Shown: positions 9,722-20,612, numbered from the stretch's first letter. The stretch is 64,000 nt of DNA from an uncultured Alphaproteobacteria bacterium (GCA_902572735.1 CACGGX010000008.1:1-64000), one strand, 5' to 3'. The notes: a model not told the origin generated them from the sequence alone. A program made the numbers and translations.

Positions 9722-10936
9722 ATGGTTGAAATTAAACCTTTCAAAGGAACACGTCCTTATAATGAAGATGCTAAAAATTTAATTGCTCCTTCAACAGATC
9801 ACTTAAGTATTGAAAATATCGAAATATTTAAAAAAAATAATTATTGGAATTATTTAAAAATTCTTAATCCAGTTGGACAATTAAAAGAAGCAGATACTCT
9901 CTTAGAAGCTAAATCGCATTTTAATGAAATGAAAGAAAATGACGTAATTAAAAAAGATAAAGAATTATTTTATTACATTTATCAAATTGAATTTAAAGGC
10001 CATACTCAACTAGGTTTTTTATCTCTTTCTAAAATCTCAGATTTTGTAAATGAAAAAATTAAAGCACATGAAAAAATATACGAGACAAGGATGAGAGAAA
10101 GAGCAGAGCAAATGTTGAATATCAAAACACAAATTGGTCCTATTTATGTAGTATATAAAAAAAATAATAAGATAAAAGATTTGTTATCCTCAATAATATC
10201 AAATACTCCAGATTATGATTTTGAAAGCTTCGATAAATCTATTCATAAACTTTGGTGTGTTTCTGATAAATCTTTTATCGAAAAGCTATCTTCTGTTTTT
10301 ATCAATGAGGTAGATAATTTTTACATTGCTGATGGACATCATAGAATGGGAGCAATGAAAATTATTGGAGAATTAAATTATAATAAAAATATTTTGCAGG
10401 AAGATTTTATGATAGCAGCATTTCCAAGTGATGAAGCTAAAATATTTGATTATAATAGAGTTGTTAAAGATTTAAATGGTTTGACTGAAGAAAAGTTTTT
10501 AGAAATTCTTTCTGAAAACTTCGAAATAAAAAATGAAAAAAATCCATTCAAACCTCAATCAAATAAACAATTTGGAATGTATCATGAAAAAAAGTGGTAT
10601 TCATTGTATTTTAAAACTGAATTAAAAACTGATAATTTTGTTGATACATTAGATATTAATATTTTAAACAATTTCATTTTTAAAAAACATTTAAATATTT
10701 CTGATGTTAATAATGATGAAAGAATAAGATTTATTGCAGGATGCCATGGTTTGGAAGCATTAGAAAAAAAAGTTGATGAAAATAATGATAGTGTGGCATT
10801 TTCTATCTTCCCATCTTCAATAAGTGATGTTATTAAAGTCGCAAATAAAAATTTGACTATGCCTCCTAAATCAACATGGTTTGATCCAAAACCTTTAGAT
10901 GGCTTAGTAGTTTATGAGTTCGAAAAAAGTATATGA
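9722..10936 (+). CDS. DUF1015 family protein
   Basis: N-terminal FKGTRPYNEDA and ADGHHRMGAM motif; adjacent to serC/serA. Confidence 0.85.
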   Translation: MVEIKPFKGTRPYNEDAKNLIAPSTDHLSIENIEIFKKNNYWNYLKILNPVGQLKEADTLLEAKSHFNEMKENDVIKKDKELFYYIYQIEFKGHTQLGFLSLSKISDFVNEKIKAHEKIYETRMRERAEQMLNIKTQIGPIYVVYKKNNKIKDLLSSIISNTPDYDFESFDKSIHKLWCVSDKSFIEKLSSVFINEVDNFYIADGHHRMGAMKIIGELNYNKNILQEDFMIAAFPSDEAKIFDYNRVVKDLNGLTEEKFLEILSENFEIKNEKNPFKPQSNKQFGMYHEKKWYSLYFKTELKTDNFVDTLDINILNNFIFKKHLNISDVNNDERIRFIAGCHGLEALEKKVDENNDSVAFSIFPSSISDVIKVANKNLTMPPKSTWFDPKPLDGLVVYEFEKSI

Positions 10937-12096
10937 ATAAACCTAATACTAAACCTAACAATCCAAATTTTTCAAGTGGCCCAACCTCAAAAAGACCAGG
11001 CTGGGATATATCTGTTTTGAGTAATGCTTTAACTGGCAGATCTCATAGATCTGTTGAATGTAAAGCAAGACTAAAAGAAGCAATTGATAAATCAAAAGAT
11101 ATTCTAAAATTACCTGATGATTATCTATTGGGTATAATGCCTGGATCAAATACTGGTGCTTTAGAGGCAGCTATGTGGTGCTTATTAGGTAAAACGGGAG
11201 TTGATATTCTTGCGTGGGAAAATTTTGGTAAAGATTGGGTAATAGATGCAATTAGTGAATTAAAATTAGATAATTTAAATATTCATGAAGAAGATTATGG
11301 TAAACTACCTGATCTTAGCAAAGTCAATTTTGATAATGATGTTATTTTTACTTGGAATGGAACAACATCTGGTGTCAAAGTTCCTAATGGAGATTGGATC
11401 CCTGATGACAGAAAAGGCCTAACTATTTGTGATGCTACTTCAGCAATCTTTGGTATGCCTATAGATTATAATAAATGTGATGTTATAACCTGGTCTTGGC
11501 AAAAAATACTTGGAGGAGAAGCTGCGCATGGAATGATAGCAATTTCTCCACGCGTTGTTGAAAGATTAGAAAGTTTTACACCTAGTTGGCCAGTTCCAAA
11601 ATTATTTAGATTAGCTGAAAAACAAAAATTAATAAAAGGTATCTTTGAAGGAAATACAATTAATACACCTTCCATGATATGTGTTGAGGATATTATTGAT
11701 TCTTTAAACTGGGTTTCTTCTCAAGGAGGTTTAAATTCGTTAATCTCCAAATCTCAGAATTCTTTACAAAAAATTCGAGAATGGATCAATGAGAGAGATT
11801 GGGTTACTTTTTTATCTGAAATTGAAGATGAGAATTATATTTCAAATACTGGAATAACTTTTAAAATTATTGAAGATTGGTTTACTAATAAAGATGAAAG
11901 TAGTCAAAGAGCTGTAATGGCCGATATTTGCAAGTTACTTTCTGAAAATAATGTTGGATTTGATTGTAATGGATATCCAAAAGCACCACCTTCTTTTAGA
12001 ATATGGGCTGGAGGAACAGTTCAAACTTCAGATGTAGAATTAGTTTTACCTTGGATTGATTGGGCTTATTCAGAAATTAAATCAAAACATGCCTAG
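10933..12096 (+). CDS. serC: Phosphoserine aminotransferase
   Basis: NFSSGPTSKRPGW, DATSAIFGMPIDY, SWQKILGGEAAHG; overlaps serA. Confidence 0.9.
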   Translation: MNKPNTKPNNPNFSSGPTSKRPGWDISVLSNALTGRSHRSVECKARLKEAIDKSKDILKLPDDYLLGIMPGSNTGALEAAMWCLLGKTGVDILAWENFGKDWVIDAISELKLDNLNIHEEDYGKLPDLSKVNFDNDVIFTWNGTTSGVKVPNGDWIPDDRKGLTICDATSAIFGMPIDYNKCDVITWSWQKILGGEAAHGMIAISPRVVERLESFTPSWPVPKLFRLAEKQKLIKGIFEGNTINTPSMICVEDIIDSLNWVSSQGGLNSLISKSQNSLQKIREWINERDWVTFLSEIEDENYISNTGITFKIIEDWFTNKDESSQRAVMADICKLLSENNVGFDCNGYPKAPPSFRIWAGGTVQTSDVELVLPWIDWAYSEIKSKHA

Positions 12097-13027
12097 AGTA
12101 CTAATATCAGATCCACTAGATAGTATCGCATCTGAAATTTTAACAAAGAATAATATCTCAGTTGATACAAAAACAAACTTATCTCCCGAAGAATTAAAAA
12201 AAATAATTGATAATTATGATGGTTTAATCATTCGTTCAGCAACAAAAGTGCGAAAAGACATAATTGATTCTCTTTCAAATTTAAAAATTATAGGTAGGGC
12301 AGGAGCAGGAGTAGATAATGTTGATGTGGAAGCTGCTAAAAATAAAAATATTATTGTAATGAATACTCCAGGAGGCAATACAAATGCTACAGCAGAACAT
12401 ACAATTGGTTTAATTTTTGCATTACTAAGAAAAATTACTGCTGCAAATGAAACAACTCATAAGGGTCTTTGGGAAAAAAAGAAATTAAAGGGAAATGAAA
12501 TTAAAGGTAAAAAAATTGGTATCGTAGGTTTTGGTAATGTAGGCAAAAGAGTTGCAGAAATATCTAATGTATTGGGAATGAAAGTTTCAATATTTTCTTC
12601 ATATTTTGAAACAATTAAGGATAGCTTTCCTGAATATAATTCTTGTTCTATTGATGACATTATTAAATATTCAGATATAATTTCATTTCACTGTAAACCC
12701 AGTAAGGATGGTAAACCCATTATGAATAAAAATCATTTATCAATGATGAAAAAAAATTGTATAATTATCAATACTGCTAGAGGTAACTTAGTTGATGAAG
12801 ATGATCTTAAAAATGCTCTAGAAAAAAAAGAAATTCAAGGCGCTGCATTAGATGTTTTTAAAAATGAGCCTTTGGAAGAAAGTGGATTTTATAATTTAGA
12901 TAATATAATTTTAACTCCACATATTGCTGCTTCTACTGATGAAGCACAAATAGTTGTAGCAGAAATGGTTGCTAATCAGTTTGTTGAATTTTTTAATAAT
13001 AATAAAATTATAAATTCAGTTACTTAA
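12089..13027 (+). CDS. serA: D-3-phosphoglycerate dehydrogenase, short form without ACT domain
   Basis: GRAGAGVDNVDVEAA, VGFGNVGKRVAE, NTARGNLVDEDDL, LTPHIAASTDEAQ; first in-context Met at 12089 (ORF opens at 12056). Confidence 0.9.
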   Translation: MPRVLISDPLDSIASEILTKNNISVDTKTNLSPEELKKIIDNYDGLIIRSATKVRKDIIDSLSNLKIIGRAGAGVDNVDVEAAKNKNIIVMNTPGGNTNATAEHTIGLIFALLRKITAANETTHKGLWEKKKLKGNEIKGKKIGIVGFGNVGKRVAEISNVLGMKVSIFSSYFETIKDSFPEYNSCSIDDIIKYSDIISFHCKPSKDGKPIMNKNHLSMMKKNCIIINTARGNLVDEDDLKNALEKKEIQGAALDVFKNEPLEESGFYNLDNIILTPHIAASTDEAQIVVAEMVANQFVEFFNNNKIINSVT

Positions 13028-14879
13028 TAAAAATTTCAGTTAAATTTTCTAAGTAAGCAGATGGATTTGAGAGAATGTTACCATCTAATATATTAGCTTG
13101 ATCTAAAATTAAATTTGAAGCTTTTTTATGGTCAATTTTTGTTAAATTTTGAGATAAATTTATAATCATCGGATGGTTTGGATTAATTTCAAGTATTTTT
13201 TTTGAAACAGGAGTTTTTTGATTATGCATTTTCATCAGCTTTTCCATATTTATATCCATCCCAGCTTCTTCAGCAACAAGCAGAATTGGACTTTTTGTTA
13301 ATCTCTTAGATACAATAACATCAGATATTGTCTCTTTAAGCTCTGTTTTAAGTATGTTGATTAAATCATTGATTTTACTATCTACTTCTTTTTTATCTTC
13401 GTCTTTCTTACTTGATTTTTCACCAACTTTTGAAACATCAACCTTACCTTTGGTTATTGATTTAAATTCTAAATCTTTAAATTTATTTACATTTTGTATC
13501 CAAAACTCATCTACTGCATCAACCATAAACAAAACTGGTATCTTTTTATCAGTGAAAACTTCTAATTGAGGGGAGTTTTTAATATGATCCTTATCAGTAT
13601 TAGCAAAATAATAAATTTCTTTTTGATCTTTAGCCATTAATTTAGTGTACTCTTCAAGAGATATTTTTTTATCATTTAAAGAATTTTCAAATCTCAATAG
13701 CGGTAGGATTTTTTCATGATGATCATTATGTTCATATAACCCTTCTTTTAGAACAGGACCAAAGTTATTCCAAAATGTCTCAAATTTATCCTTTTCTTTC
13801 TTAGCTAAGCTATCAATTTCACTTAAAATTTTATTTGTAATACCTTTTTTTATTTTTGTAATAATAGGATTATTTTGAAGCATTTCTCTACTTATATTGA
13901 GAGAAATATCTTGCGAGTCGACTACTCCTGGAATAAAACGTAACCAATTAGGAATTATGTCTTCACAATCATCAGTGATAAAAACTTTTTGAACATATAA
14001 TTTTATTTTATTTTTCCTATCAGCATTGAATAAATCCATAGGTTGATTTGTAGGAAAATAAAGTAAAGCCTTATAACTAATAACACCCTCAGCGTTATAA
14101 TGAATAGTTTTTAAGGGATCATCAAAGTTAAATGAAATATTATTATAAAATTGCTTATAGTCTTCCTCTTTTATATCCTTTTTATCTTTTAGCCATAATG
14201 GACTACCTTCATTTATTTTTTCTTCTTTTTCTTTATCATCAAGGTCCTTAAGATAAATTGGAAAAGGAATATAATTTGAGTATTTTGTTATAATTGATCT
14301 TAAACGAAATGAATCCAAAAATTCATCAGCATCTTTCTTGATATTTAGAGTTATACAAGTGCCTCTTTTATCTTTTTTAGCTTCTTCTATGGTATAATTT
14401 TCTTTTCCATTAGATGACCAAAGATTTGTTTCTTCATTTTCAGCATCTTTAGAAAGTACTTCAACATTATCTGCAACCATATATGAGGAATAAAAACCAA
14501 CACCAAACTGTCCAATTGCAGAAATATCGTTGCTTTTTTTATTTTTCATTGCTTCAATAAATTTACTAGTTCCTGATCTCGCTATAGTTCCTAAATTGTC
14601 AATAAGTTCATTTTTTGACATTCCAATTCCATTATCTTCAATTTCAATTATTTTTTTCTTTTTTGAAACTCTGATATTAATTTTTAAATCCTTTTCATCT
14701 TTCAAAAGATTTTTTTTGGAAAGTGATTGATATCTTAATTTTTCGCAGGCATCAGCTGAATTAGATATTAGTTCTCTTAGAAATATTTCTCTTTCACTAT
14801 AAAGGGAATTAGCAACAAGATCTAAAAGCTTACTTACTTCAGCTTGAAATGTTAAATTTTCTTTAGTTTTTTCTGCCAT
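13020..14879 (-). CDS. htpG: Molecular chaperone HtpG (Hsp90)
   Basis: LRELISNSADACEKLRY, DNGIGMSKNEL, IGQFGVGFYSSYMVAD. Confidence 0.97.
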   Translation of the reverse strand: MAEKTKENLTFQAEVSKLLDLVANSLYSEREIFLRELISNSADACEKLRYQSLSKKNLLKDEKDLKINIRVSKKKKIIEIEDNGIGMSKNELIDNLGTIARSGTSKFIEAMKNKKSNDISAIGQFGVGFYSSYMVADNVEVLSKDAENEETNLWSSNGKENYTIEEAKKDKRGTCITLNIKKDADEFLDSFRLRSIITKYSNYIPFPIYLKDLDDKEKEEKINEGSPLWLKDKKDIKEEDYKQFYNNISFNFDDPLKTIHYNAEGVISYKALLYFPTNQPMDLFNADRKNKIKLYVQKVFITDDCEDIIPNWLRFIPGVVDSQDISLNISREMLQNNPIITKIKKGITNKILSEIDSLAKKEKDKFETFWNNFGPVLKEGLYEHNDHHEKILPLLRFENSLNDKKISLEEYTKLMAKDQKEIYYFANTDKDHIKNSPQLEVFTDKKIPVLFMVDAVDEFWIQNVNKFKDLEFKSITKGKVDVSKVGEKSSKKDEDKKEVDSKINDLINILKTELKETISDVIVSKRLTKSPILLVAEEAGMDINMEKLMKMHNQKTPVSKKILEINPNHPMIINLSQNLTKIDHKKASNLILDQANILDGNILSNPSAYLENLTEIFIK

Positions 14880-14962
14880 TTTTGAAATTTAAGCATTCAT
14901 ATCTATAATTCAATAGTAAGCAATAATTTTTTGCCACATTTAAGACTATATAAGTAAAAGTT

Positions 14963-15595
14963 ATGGTATTTAGATTCATAATGAATTTTGATAATTTTTT
15001 TAAATTATTGTGCATTACATTGTTATTTTTATATGCATGCACCTCAAATCAGTTAACAAATACTGCTGATAGTTGCATAATTTTTGATGAAAAGAAAAGC
15101 TGGTATAAAGCAACTAAAAATTCTTATGATAAATGGAATACCCCAATTGCATTCCAATTAGCAGTTATAAAACAAGAATCATCTTTCACTCAATTTGCAA
15201 AACCGAAAAGAAAAAAATTTTTAGGTTTAATACCAACCTCTAGACCATCAACTGCTTTTGGTTATGCACAAATAACAAATCCCACTTGGGATTGGTATAA
15301 GAATAAAACTGGAAATCAAAATGCATCAAGGGCGAACTTTAAAGATGTAACCGATTTTATTGGCTGGTACACAACTCAGTCCGAAAATATGATTGGAATT
15401 TCAAAAAATGATTACTATAATCAATATTTAGCATACCATGAAGGTCAAAACGGATGGTCAAAAGAGACATTTAAAAGTAAAGATTGGTTGATTGATGTTG
15501 CTAAAAATGTAGAAAGAAATACTAAGATGTTTAATAAACAACTAAAACAATGTGAAGAAAAACTAAATAAAAAAGGTTTCTTCGGAATACTATAA
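14963..15595 (+). CDS. SLT-like lytic transglycosylase, putative lipoprotein
   Basis: Lipobox-like LYAC; KQESSFTQFAKP...STAFGYAQITNPTWDWY. Confidence 0.75.
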   Translation: MVFRFIMNFDNFFKLLCITLLFLYACTSNQLTNTADSCIIFDEKKSWYKATKNSYDKWNTPIAFQLAVIKQESSFTQFAKPKRKKFLGLIPTSRPSTAFGYAQITNPTWDWYKNKTGNQNASRANFKDVTDFIGWYTTQSENMIGISKNDYYNQYLAYHEGQNGWSKETFKSKDWLIDVAKNVERNTKMFNKQLKQCEEKLNKKGFFGIL

Positions 15596-16773
15596 TGCCA
15601 ATTTTAAATAGTATAAATCAAATGCAAGATCTGATGACAGAATGGCGTCAGGATCTGCATAAAATTCCTGAGATAGGCCTTCAAGAATTTGAAACATCAA
15701 AATATATCAAAAATAAGTTAAGTGAATTTAATATTAAATTTAAAGATGGTTACGCTAATACAGGTGTTGTTGCTTGGGTAGATGGTAATGAAGTCACTAA
15801 TGATAAGACAATTGGTTTGAGAGCAGATTTTGACGCTCTTCCTATGCCAGAACAAAACGAATTTAATCATAAATCACAAAATAAAGGTATGATGCATGGT
15901 TGTGGTCACGATGGTCACACCACAATGCTTCTTGGAGCAGCGAAATATCTAAGTGAAAATAATAATTTTAATGGAAGAGTATATTTTATTTTTCAACCAG
16001 GAGAAGAAGGTTTTGCTGGAGGAGAAAAAATGATTCAAGATGGTATGTTCGATGATTTTAAAATTGATGAAGTATATGCACTTCATAATTGGCCTGAGTT
16101 ACCTTTAGGTACGTTTGGTGTAAATAGTGGACCGATGATGGCAGCAGTTGATGAATTTGATATTACTGTAAAAGGAAAGGGCGGTCATGCTGCATCACCT
16201 CATCTAGCAATTGATCCTGTTGTAATTTCTGCACAAGTTATTTCTGCTGTTCAAACAATTATAAGTAGATCCACAGATCCTGTTGATAAAGCTCTTATAA
16301 GTATTACGAAAATTAATGCTGGTACGGCTTATAATGTAATCGACGATCAAGTTAAAATGGGCGGGACTATTAGAACTTTTCGAAGAGAAACACGAGCATA
16401 TATAGAGAAAAGATTAAATGAATTATGTAAAGGTATAGCGGATGCACATGGTGCAGAGATAAAAATTGAATTTGATTTAGTTAATAAATATCCACCTACT
16501 ATCAATTCTAAAGAAGAAACAAAATTTGCAGCAAATGTAGCTAAAGATTTAGTTGGTGATGATAAAGTTATTACTGATATTGACCCGTCAATGGGAGGAG
16601 AAGATTTTTCATATTTGCTAGAAAAAAAACCTGGCTCATATCTTTATCTTGGTCAAGGAGATGCAGAACATAGTGCTCATCTACATACAACAAAGTATGA
16701 TTTTAATGATAATTTATTACCCATTGGTGTAAATTTTTGGGTGGACCTTGTTCAAAAATACTTTTCTAAGTAA
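15595..16773 (+). CDS. M20 family amidohydrolase (hippurate/N-acyl-amino acid hydrolase-like)
   Basis: WRQDLHKIPEIGLQEFETS, MMHGCGHDGHTTMLLGAA, MGGEDFSYLL. Confidence 0.92.
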   Translation: MPILNSINQMQDLMTEWRQDLHKIPEIGLQEFETSKYIKNKLSEFNIKFKDGYANTGVVAWVDGNEVTNDKTIGLRADFDALPMPEQNEFNHKSQNKGMMHGCGHDGHTTMLLGAAKYLSENNNFNGRVYFIFQPGEEGFAGGEKMIQDGMFDDFKIDEVYALHNWPELPLGTFGVNSGPMMAAVDEFDITVKGKGGHAASPHLAIDPVVISAQVISAVQTIISRSTDPVDKALISITKINAGTAYNVIDDQVKMGGTIRTFRRETRAYIEKRLNELCKGIADAHGAEIKIEFDLVNKYPPTINSKEETKFAANVAKDLVGDDKVITDIDPSMGGEDFSYLLEKKPGSYLYLGQGDAEHSAHLHTTKYDFNDNLLPIGVNFWVDLVQKYFSK

Positions 16774-16779
16774 TCTTAA

Positions 16780-17544
16780 TTGATGTTAAATTTTAGTGCG
16801 ATTTATTCAATAATCGCATTTAGAATAAAAGAATTTCTACAAGAGTATCATTATTCTTTATTAGCCCCTTTAACTACAAATCTTTTATTTATATTAGTTT
16901 TTATAACAGTAGAAAATTATTACTCACTTTCTATGGATTCTGGTTCTTTTGTTGAATTTGTTGCTCCTGGATTAATTATTATGATCGTAGCTCAGGAAAG
17001 TTACGATAATTCGTCTGCTACTTTAATTCATATGAAACAAATTGGTTCTTTAGATGATTGGTTAATGGCACCTATATATAGGATTGAAATATTAATATCT
17101 TTAATATTCACATCTCTTATTATTGGAATTATTTTAGCACTATTTAATTTTTTTATATTTACTTTTTTAATAGATATTGAAATTTATAATTTTTTTTATT
17201 TTTTTTACTACCTATTTTTAGTTATAATTTTTTTCTCATGTTTAGGATGTTTCGTAGGAATAATTTTTAATTCTTGGGATTCACAAAGTACATTCTCGAA
17301 CTTTTTTGTTGCGCCTATTAATTTTTTATCAGGAACCTTTTTTTCAATAAATTATCTTCCTGATAATTTGAAGGCTATACTTTTATATAATCCTTACTAT
17401 TATGTTGTAAGCTTTTTTAGGAATTCATTTAATGATGAATTTTCATTTAATTTAGTTGAAAATATCTTTATAATATTTTTTATTTTATTAACTTTGATTA
17501 TTACATCATTTATTTTTTTCAAAGGTTTTAAAATTATTAAATGA
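16780..17544 (+). CDS. ABC-2 type transport permease
   Basis: TM-rich ORF with ABC-2-like GTFFSINYLPDNLKAILLYNPYYYVVSFFR. Confidence 0.75.
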   Translation: MMLNFSAIYSIIAFRIKEFLQEYHYSLLAPLTTNLLFILVFITVENYYSLSMDSGSFVEFVAPGLIIMIVAQESYDNSSATLIHMKQIGSLDDWLMAPIYRIEILISLIFTSLIIGIILALFNFFIFTFLIDIEIYNFFYFFYYLFLVIIFFSCLGCFVGIIFNSWDSQSTFSNFFVAPINFLSGTFFSINYLPDNLKAILLYNPYYYVVSFFRNSFNDEFSFNLVENIFIIFFILLTLIITSFIFFKGFKIIK

Positions 17545-18134
17545 TTGATGTTATTTTTAATTTTTTAATTCAATTTGATTTATTAATCAAAAATAATTTA
17601 GAATTGTCTTTAATTTTATATTTTTTATTTTCATTTTTGTTTTTTACATTCTCTCTACCTGGCAGTTTAATAATTATACTTGCATCAAGTTTCTTTTTTG
17701 GATTTATTACAGGTTTTATAATTAATATAACAACTATTGTTTTAGGTAGTTTATGTTTTTTTCTTTTTTTTAAAAATCTATTTAAAAAATATTTTAATAA
17801 ACAAATTGAAAAATTTAGTGATAAACTAAATACAATCATTAAAAAATCATCTTTTGAATACTTAGTTTTATTACGACTTATCTTTGGAGTACCATTATTT
17901 GTTCAAAATTTATTTTTATCAACATTAAATATTTCTAAAACTAAATTTATAATTTCATCTTTTGTTGGTTTTACTCCTTATTTTCTTCTTTTTTCATTTA
18001 TTGGTAATCAATTTTCTAATCTTATTGAAATTAAGGAATTTCAACTTAGTAATATTTTATCATTTGAATTAATTTTAATTTTTTTAATATTAATTATTCT
18101 TTTATTAATTAGAATTTTTTTTAAATTTAAATAA
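17541..18134 (+). CDS. TVP38/TMEM64 (SNARE-associated/VTT) family membrane protein
   Basis: PGSLIIILASSFFFGFITG, LLRLIFGVPLFVQN, GFTPYFLLFSFIG. Confidence 0.7.
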   Translation: MIDVIFNFLIQFDLLIKNNLELSLILYFLFSFLFFTFSLPGSLIIILASSFFFGFITGFIINITTIVLGSLCFFLFFKNLFKKYFNKQIEKFSDKLNTIIKKSSFEYLVLLRLIFGVPLFVQNLFLSTLNISKTKFIISSFVGFTPYFLLFSFIGNQFSNLIEIKEFQLSNILSFELILIFLILIILLLIRIFFKFK

Positions 18135-18510
18135 ATAGTTTTTTAAATCTAATTGAAATGAATAATAAATAAATAGTAACAATTATTGCGGCATAAATAG
18201 TTATATCAATAATTATTAAATTATTTGCGGAAAATTCATCTGATATTCTTGAATATATCAAAGCTGAGGTCTGTATTATGGATGTAATAATAATAACATT
18301 AAGTAATCTGATTGAGCCCTTTGTATTTAAGTAGATCATTAAAAGACCAATAAATAAAAGACCTGTTATAGCTCCACCAAGATTTCTTAGCCATGCTATA
18401 TTGGTATTTTCAGCAACAGTTAAATTCACAAAACTATATGGAAAAATTAAAAAATAAATTCCATAAATTAAAGAAAAAATTGATAAAAATAATATGCTTA
18501 ATCTGATCAT
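18127..18510 (-). CDS. Hypothetical four-TM membrane protein
   Basis: 127-aa TM-rich ORF, convergent with the upstream gene. Confidence 0.6.
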   Translation of the reverse strand: MIRLSILFLSIFSLIYGIYFLIFPYSFVNLTVAENTNIAWLRNLGGAITGLLFIGLLMIYLNTKGSIRLLNVIIITSIIQTSALIYSRISDEFSANNLIIIDITIYAAIIVTIYLLFISIRFKKLFI

Positions 18511-18578
18511 CTACTAAAAACTATTTATTAAGATATAATTAGTATTGCAAATTAATTTTTACTAAATATACAAAATAT

Positions 18579-18812
18579 ATGATCCGATTGTTAATAGTTT
18601 TAATTGTTATAGTAATTATATTATTTATTTTGAGATCAAGAGCTAAATCACAATATAATAATTATGGTAACTTTTATAGAAATTTAATTCTGATAGTCAT
18701 AATTGGAGGTATAATCTTCTTCCTTGCAACAACTGGAAAATTTTTGATACCACAGTTATTAAATCTTATTAAAGTTGGTTTACCATTCTTGACAAAATTA
18801 ATAGGAATATAA
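18579..18812 (+). CDS. Small hypothetical membrane protein
   Basis: 77-aa hydrophobic ORF directly abutting the downstream CDS. Confidence 0.6.
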   Translation: MIRLLIVLIVIVIILFILRSRAKSQYNNYGNFYRNLILIVIIGGIIFFLATTGKFLIPQLLNLIKVGLPFLTKLIGI

Positions 18813-19675
18813 TGAAATATTTTTCAACAAACGATCTACCCTTAAACGATGAAATGATTAAATTTTGGAATGATAATGGATATTTGGTTATAGAAAATTT
18901 TAATACAGATAAAGAATGTGATGAATTAATGGAACGGTCATCATATCTTATCGAACATAATAATTTTAATAATCAAAAATCTATTTTTGATACAGTCAAT
19001 CAAGCTCATAATGATGATAATTATTTTTTAGAATCAGGTGATAAAATTCGATTCTTCTTTGAGGAAAAAGCTAATTTAAATGATGATAACATAGAAGAAA
19101 ATAAACATTTTATTGTAAATAAAATCGGTCATGCGTTGCACGACTTAGATAAAGTTTTTTATAAATTTTCTCATAAACAAAAACTTCAAGATATTGCTTT
19201 ATCACTTGGTTTTTCAAAACCAAAATTACTTCAGTCTATGTATATTTTTAAACAACCTAAAATAGGTGGTGAAGTAGTTTGCCATCAAGATTCTACTTTT
19301 TTATATACTGAGCCAGAAAGTACTATCGGTTTCTGGTTTGCATTAGAAGATGCAAATAAAACAAACGGATGTTTACAAGTTGCAAGCGGAGGTCATAAAG
19401 GCCCATTAAGAAAACTTTTTAAAAAAGTAGACGGTAAAATGCAAATGATAGATCTAAATGATGAGCCATTTCCTGAAACTGATACTTTTGTAGAAGTAAA
19501 AAAAGGATCGCTTGTTTTATTACATGGTAGACTTCCTCATTATTCATGTGAGAACACAAGTTTAAAATCAAGACATGCTTACACAATTCATGTAATTGAT
19601 AATAACAACGAATATCCAGAATGGAATTGGTTACAAAGATCTTCAATGCCTCTTAAAAGTTTTATTAATGACTAA
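18812..19675 (+). CDS. Phytanoyl-CoA dioxygenase (PhyH) family Fe(II)/2OG oxygenase
   Basis: N-terminal FWNDNGYLVIENF, VCHQDSTFLYTEP metal site, GRLPHYSCENTS. Confidence 0.88.
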   Translation: MKYFSTNDLPLNDEMIKFWNDNGYLVIENFNTDKECDELMERSSYLIEHNNFNNQKSIFDTVNQAHNDDNYFLESGDKIRFFFEEKANLNDDNIEENKHFIVNKIGHALHDLDKVFYKFSHKQKLQDIALSLGFSKPKLLQSMYIFKQPKIGGEVVCHQDSTFLYTEPESTIGFWFALEDANKTNGCLQVASGGHKGPLRKLFKKVDGKMQMIDLNDEPFPETDTFVEVKKGSLVLLHGRLPHYSCENTSLKSRHAYTIHVIDNNNEYPEWNWLQRSSMPLKSFIND

Positions 19676-20612
19676 AAAAATAATTTTAGATTGTGATCCA
19701 GGTCATGATGATGCTGTAGCAATAATGTTAGCTGCTTCCTCTAAAGAGATTGACATACTGGGTATCACCTGTGTTGGTGGAAATAGTGGCTTAAATAATA
19801 CAGTAAATAATGCTCTTAAGGTTTGTACGTTAATTGAAAGAACGGACATTAAAGTTTATTCTGGTGCAAATAAACCAATTCATTATGAATTATTTACAGC
19901 TGAATATGTTCACGGAAAAACCGGATTAGATAAAAAAGGTGATCCTATAATAATAGATAAAAATTATAAAACTCAAGAAAAACATGCAGTTGATTTCATA
20001 GTAGAAACTTGTAAATCTTCAACAGAGCAAATTTATTTATGTCCAACAGGACCTCTTACAAATATTGCCTTAAGTTTAAAAAAAGATCCATCTATTAAAG
20101 AAAATATAAAAGAAATAGTTTTTATGGGTGGAGCTGCTATGTGCTTAGGAAATACTACCCCATCAGCTGAATTTAATATTTATGTGGATCCACATGCGGC
20201 TAATATTGTTCTAGAATCAGGCATTCCTCTAACAATGATGGGTTTAGATGTTACTCATCAGGTAAATGTAAATTCAAAAATTATCCAATCAATGAATGAA
20301 AATAAAAATAAAAGTTCTAAGTTTTTTGGAGAACTAATGGAATTTTATACAATATTTCATAAAGAATTATACGAAACTGAGGAAACTCCTTTGCATGATC
20401 CATGTGTTATTGCATATTTGTTAGATCCATCTATTTTTAGTGGAAAAGAAGTTAATGTCACAGTTGAAGAAAATTCTGAATTAACAAGAGGGGAGACTGT
20501 TGTTGATTGGCTAGGTGTTACAAAAAGACCAGTAAATTGTTTTGTGATGAATGAAGCTAATGATGAAAAATTTTTTCAATTACTTAAAGCTAAATTATCG
20601 CTATTACCTTAA
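19668..20612 (+). CDS. Inosine/uridine-preferring nucleoside hydrolase
   Basis: LDCDPGHDDAVAIMLA signature, FMGGA, MGLDVTHQV, HDPCVIAYLL; Met at 19668 is the likely start. Confidence 0.93.
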   Translation: MTKKIILDCDPGHDDAVAIMLAASSKEIDILGITCVGGNSGLNNTVNNALKVCTLIERTDIKVYSGANKPIHYELFTAEYVHGKTGLDKKGDPIIIDKNYKTQEKHAVDFIVETCKSSTEQIYLCPTGPLTNIALSLKKDPSIKENIKEIVFMGGAAMCLGNTTPSAEFNIYVDPHAANIVLESGIPLTMMGLDVTHQVNVNSKIIQSMNENKNKSSKFFGELMEFYTIFHKELYETEETPLHDPCVIAYLLDPSIFSGKEVNVTVEENSELTRGETVVDWLGVTKRPVNCFVMNEANDEKFFQLLKAKLSLLP

